Shown: one piece after another, positions 63,941-64,000 of the stretch
How positions within the stretch are numbered: the first letter of the stretch is position 1
How the letters are laid out: each line of letters starts with the position of its first letter
Assembly: GCF_001866645.1 (NCBI RefSeq)
Contig: NZ_MLYP01000007.1
Location: 123,201-187,200, forward strand
Direction: 5' to 3'
Length of the DNA stretch: 64,000 bases
Source: Streptomyces colonosanans
GTDB taxonomy: Bacteria > Actinomycetota > Actinomycetes > Streptomycetales > Streptomycetaceae
The notes under the pieces: generated by a model
The model's input: only the letters and a program-made list of their open reading frames with translations
What the model was told of the DNA's origin: nothing
The model's database searches: none
Translations under genes and position numbers: made by a program

Positions 63941-64000
63941 GGGTGCGAGCCTAAACGAGTGGAAAAGAGCCGTAAATGCAGAAAACCCCGCACCATGAGG

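Noticed and set aside
1..64000. CRISPR arrays, rRNA and tRNA genes, insertion sequences with transposase
   Set aside because: No regular repeat-spacer pattern, no recognisable tRNA or rRNA, and no transposase-like protein was found on reading; the only recombinase is the serine integrase.

Overview
The window is a high-GC actinobacterial chromosome segment, almost certainly Streptomyces. The base composition, the frequent GTG starts, the BldN/RsbN, Rex and BdtA-type genes, DUF397 and SAV2177-type proteins, and the interspersed Streptomyces palindromic repeats all point that way. I count about 50 supported protein genes and see no rRNA, tRNA or CRISPR array.

Layout. 1-4.4 kb: a DUF397 gene with a frameshifted XRE partner, then a two-gene unit of a P-loop NTPase and a membrane-anchored receptor with a periplasmic-binding fold. 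4.4-13 kb (minus strand): an SRPBCC protein, a cytochrome c maturation operon (TlpA/ResA, CcdA, ResB, CcsB), a polysaccharide-deacetylase lipoprotein, a histidine phosphatase and hemL. 13.1-17.0 kb: a small accessory island with a large serine recombinase, an XRE-TPR regulator and two small proteins, ending at an att-like inverted repeat. 17.5-22.6 kb: a conserved hypothetical, a TPR plus Ser/Thr kinase fusion, a LacI regulator and a secreted protein. A 38-nt near-identical direct repeat brackets the kinase/LacI pair. 23-35 kb: APC permease, OmpR-type two-component system, AraC regulator, YnfA-like protein, SDR plus a tiny membrane protein, RtcB, two lipoproteins and a DUF2637 protein.

35-46 kb: class I LysRS and ArgRS, two SAV2177-type methyltransferases on opposite strands, hemB, an MFS exporter with its TetR gene, and an APH-fold protein lacking the usual catalytic Asp. 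46-51.4 kb: the rex-hemA-hemC-hemD operon, in which genes overlap by 4 nt, with a clear Rex operator upstream. 51.7-58.7 kb: glutaredoxin-like protein, HAD-IB hydrolase, bldN and rsbN (developmental sigma and anti-sigma), an acyltransferase, an epimerase and a 32-aa basic ribosomal-type protein. 58.8-64 kb: BdtA-like DNA-binding protein, phosphatase-like protein, AcuC, MFS permease, VC0807-family membrane protein and a HAD phosphatase.

Functional theme. Much of the window serves tetrapyrrole and redox metabolism. HemA and HemL make 5-aminolevulinate; HemB, HemC and HemD carry it to uroporphyrinogen III. Rex (the NADH/NAD+ sensor) leads the hem operon, and the Res/Ccs system attaches heme to c-type cytochromes outside the membrane. 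A second theme is development (BldN, RsbN). The accessory material lies at 0-4.4 kb, 13-22 kb and 41-46 kb. All assignments come from reading motifs by eye; no database search was run.
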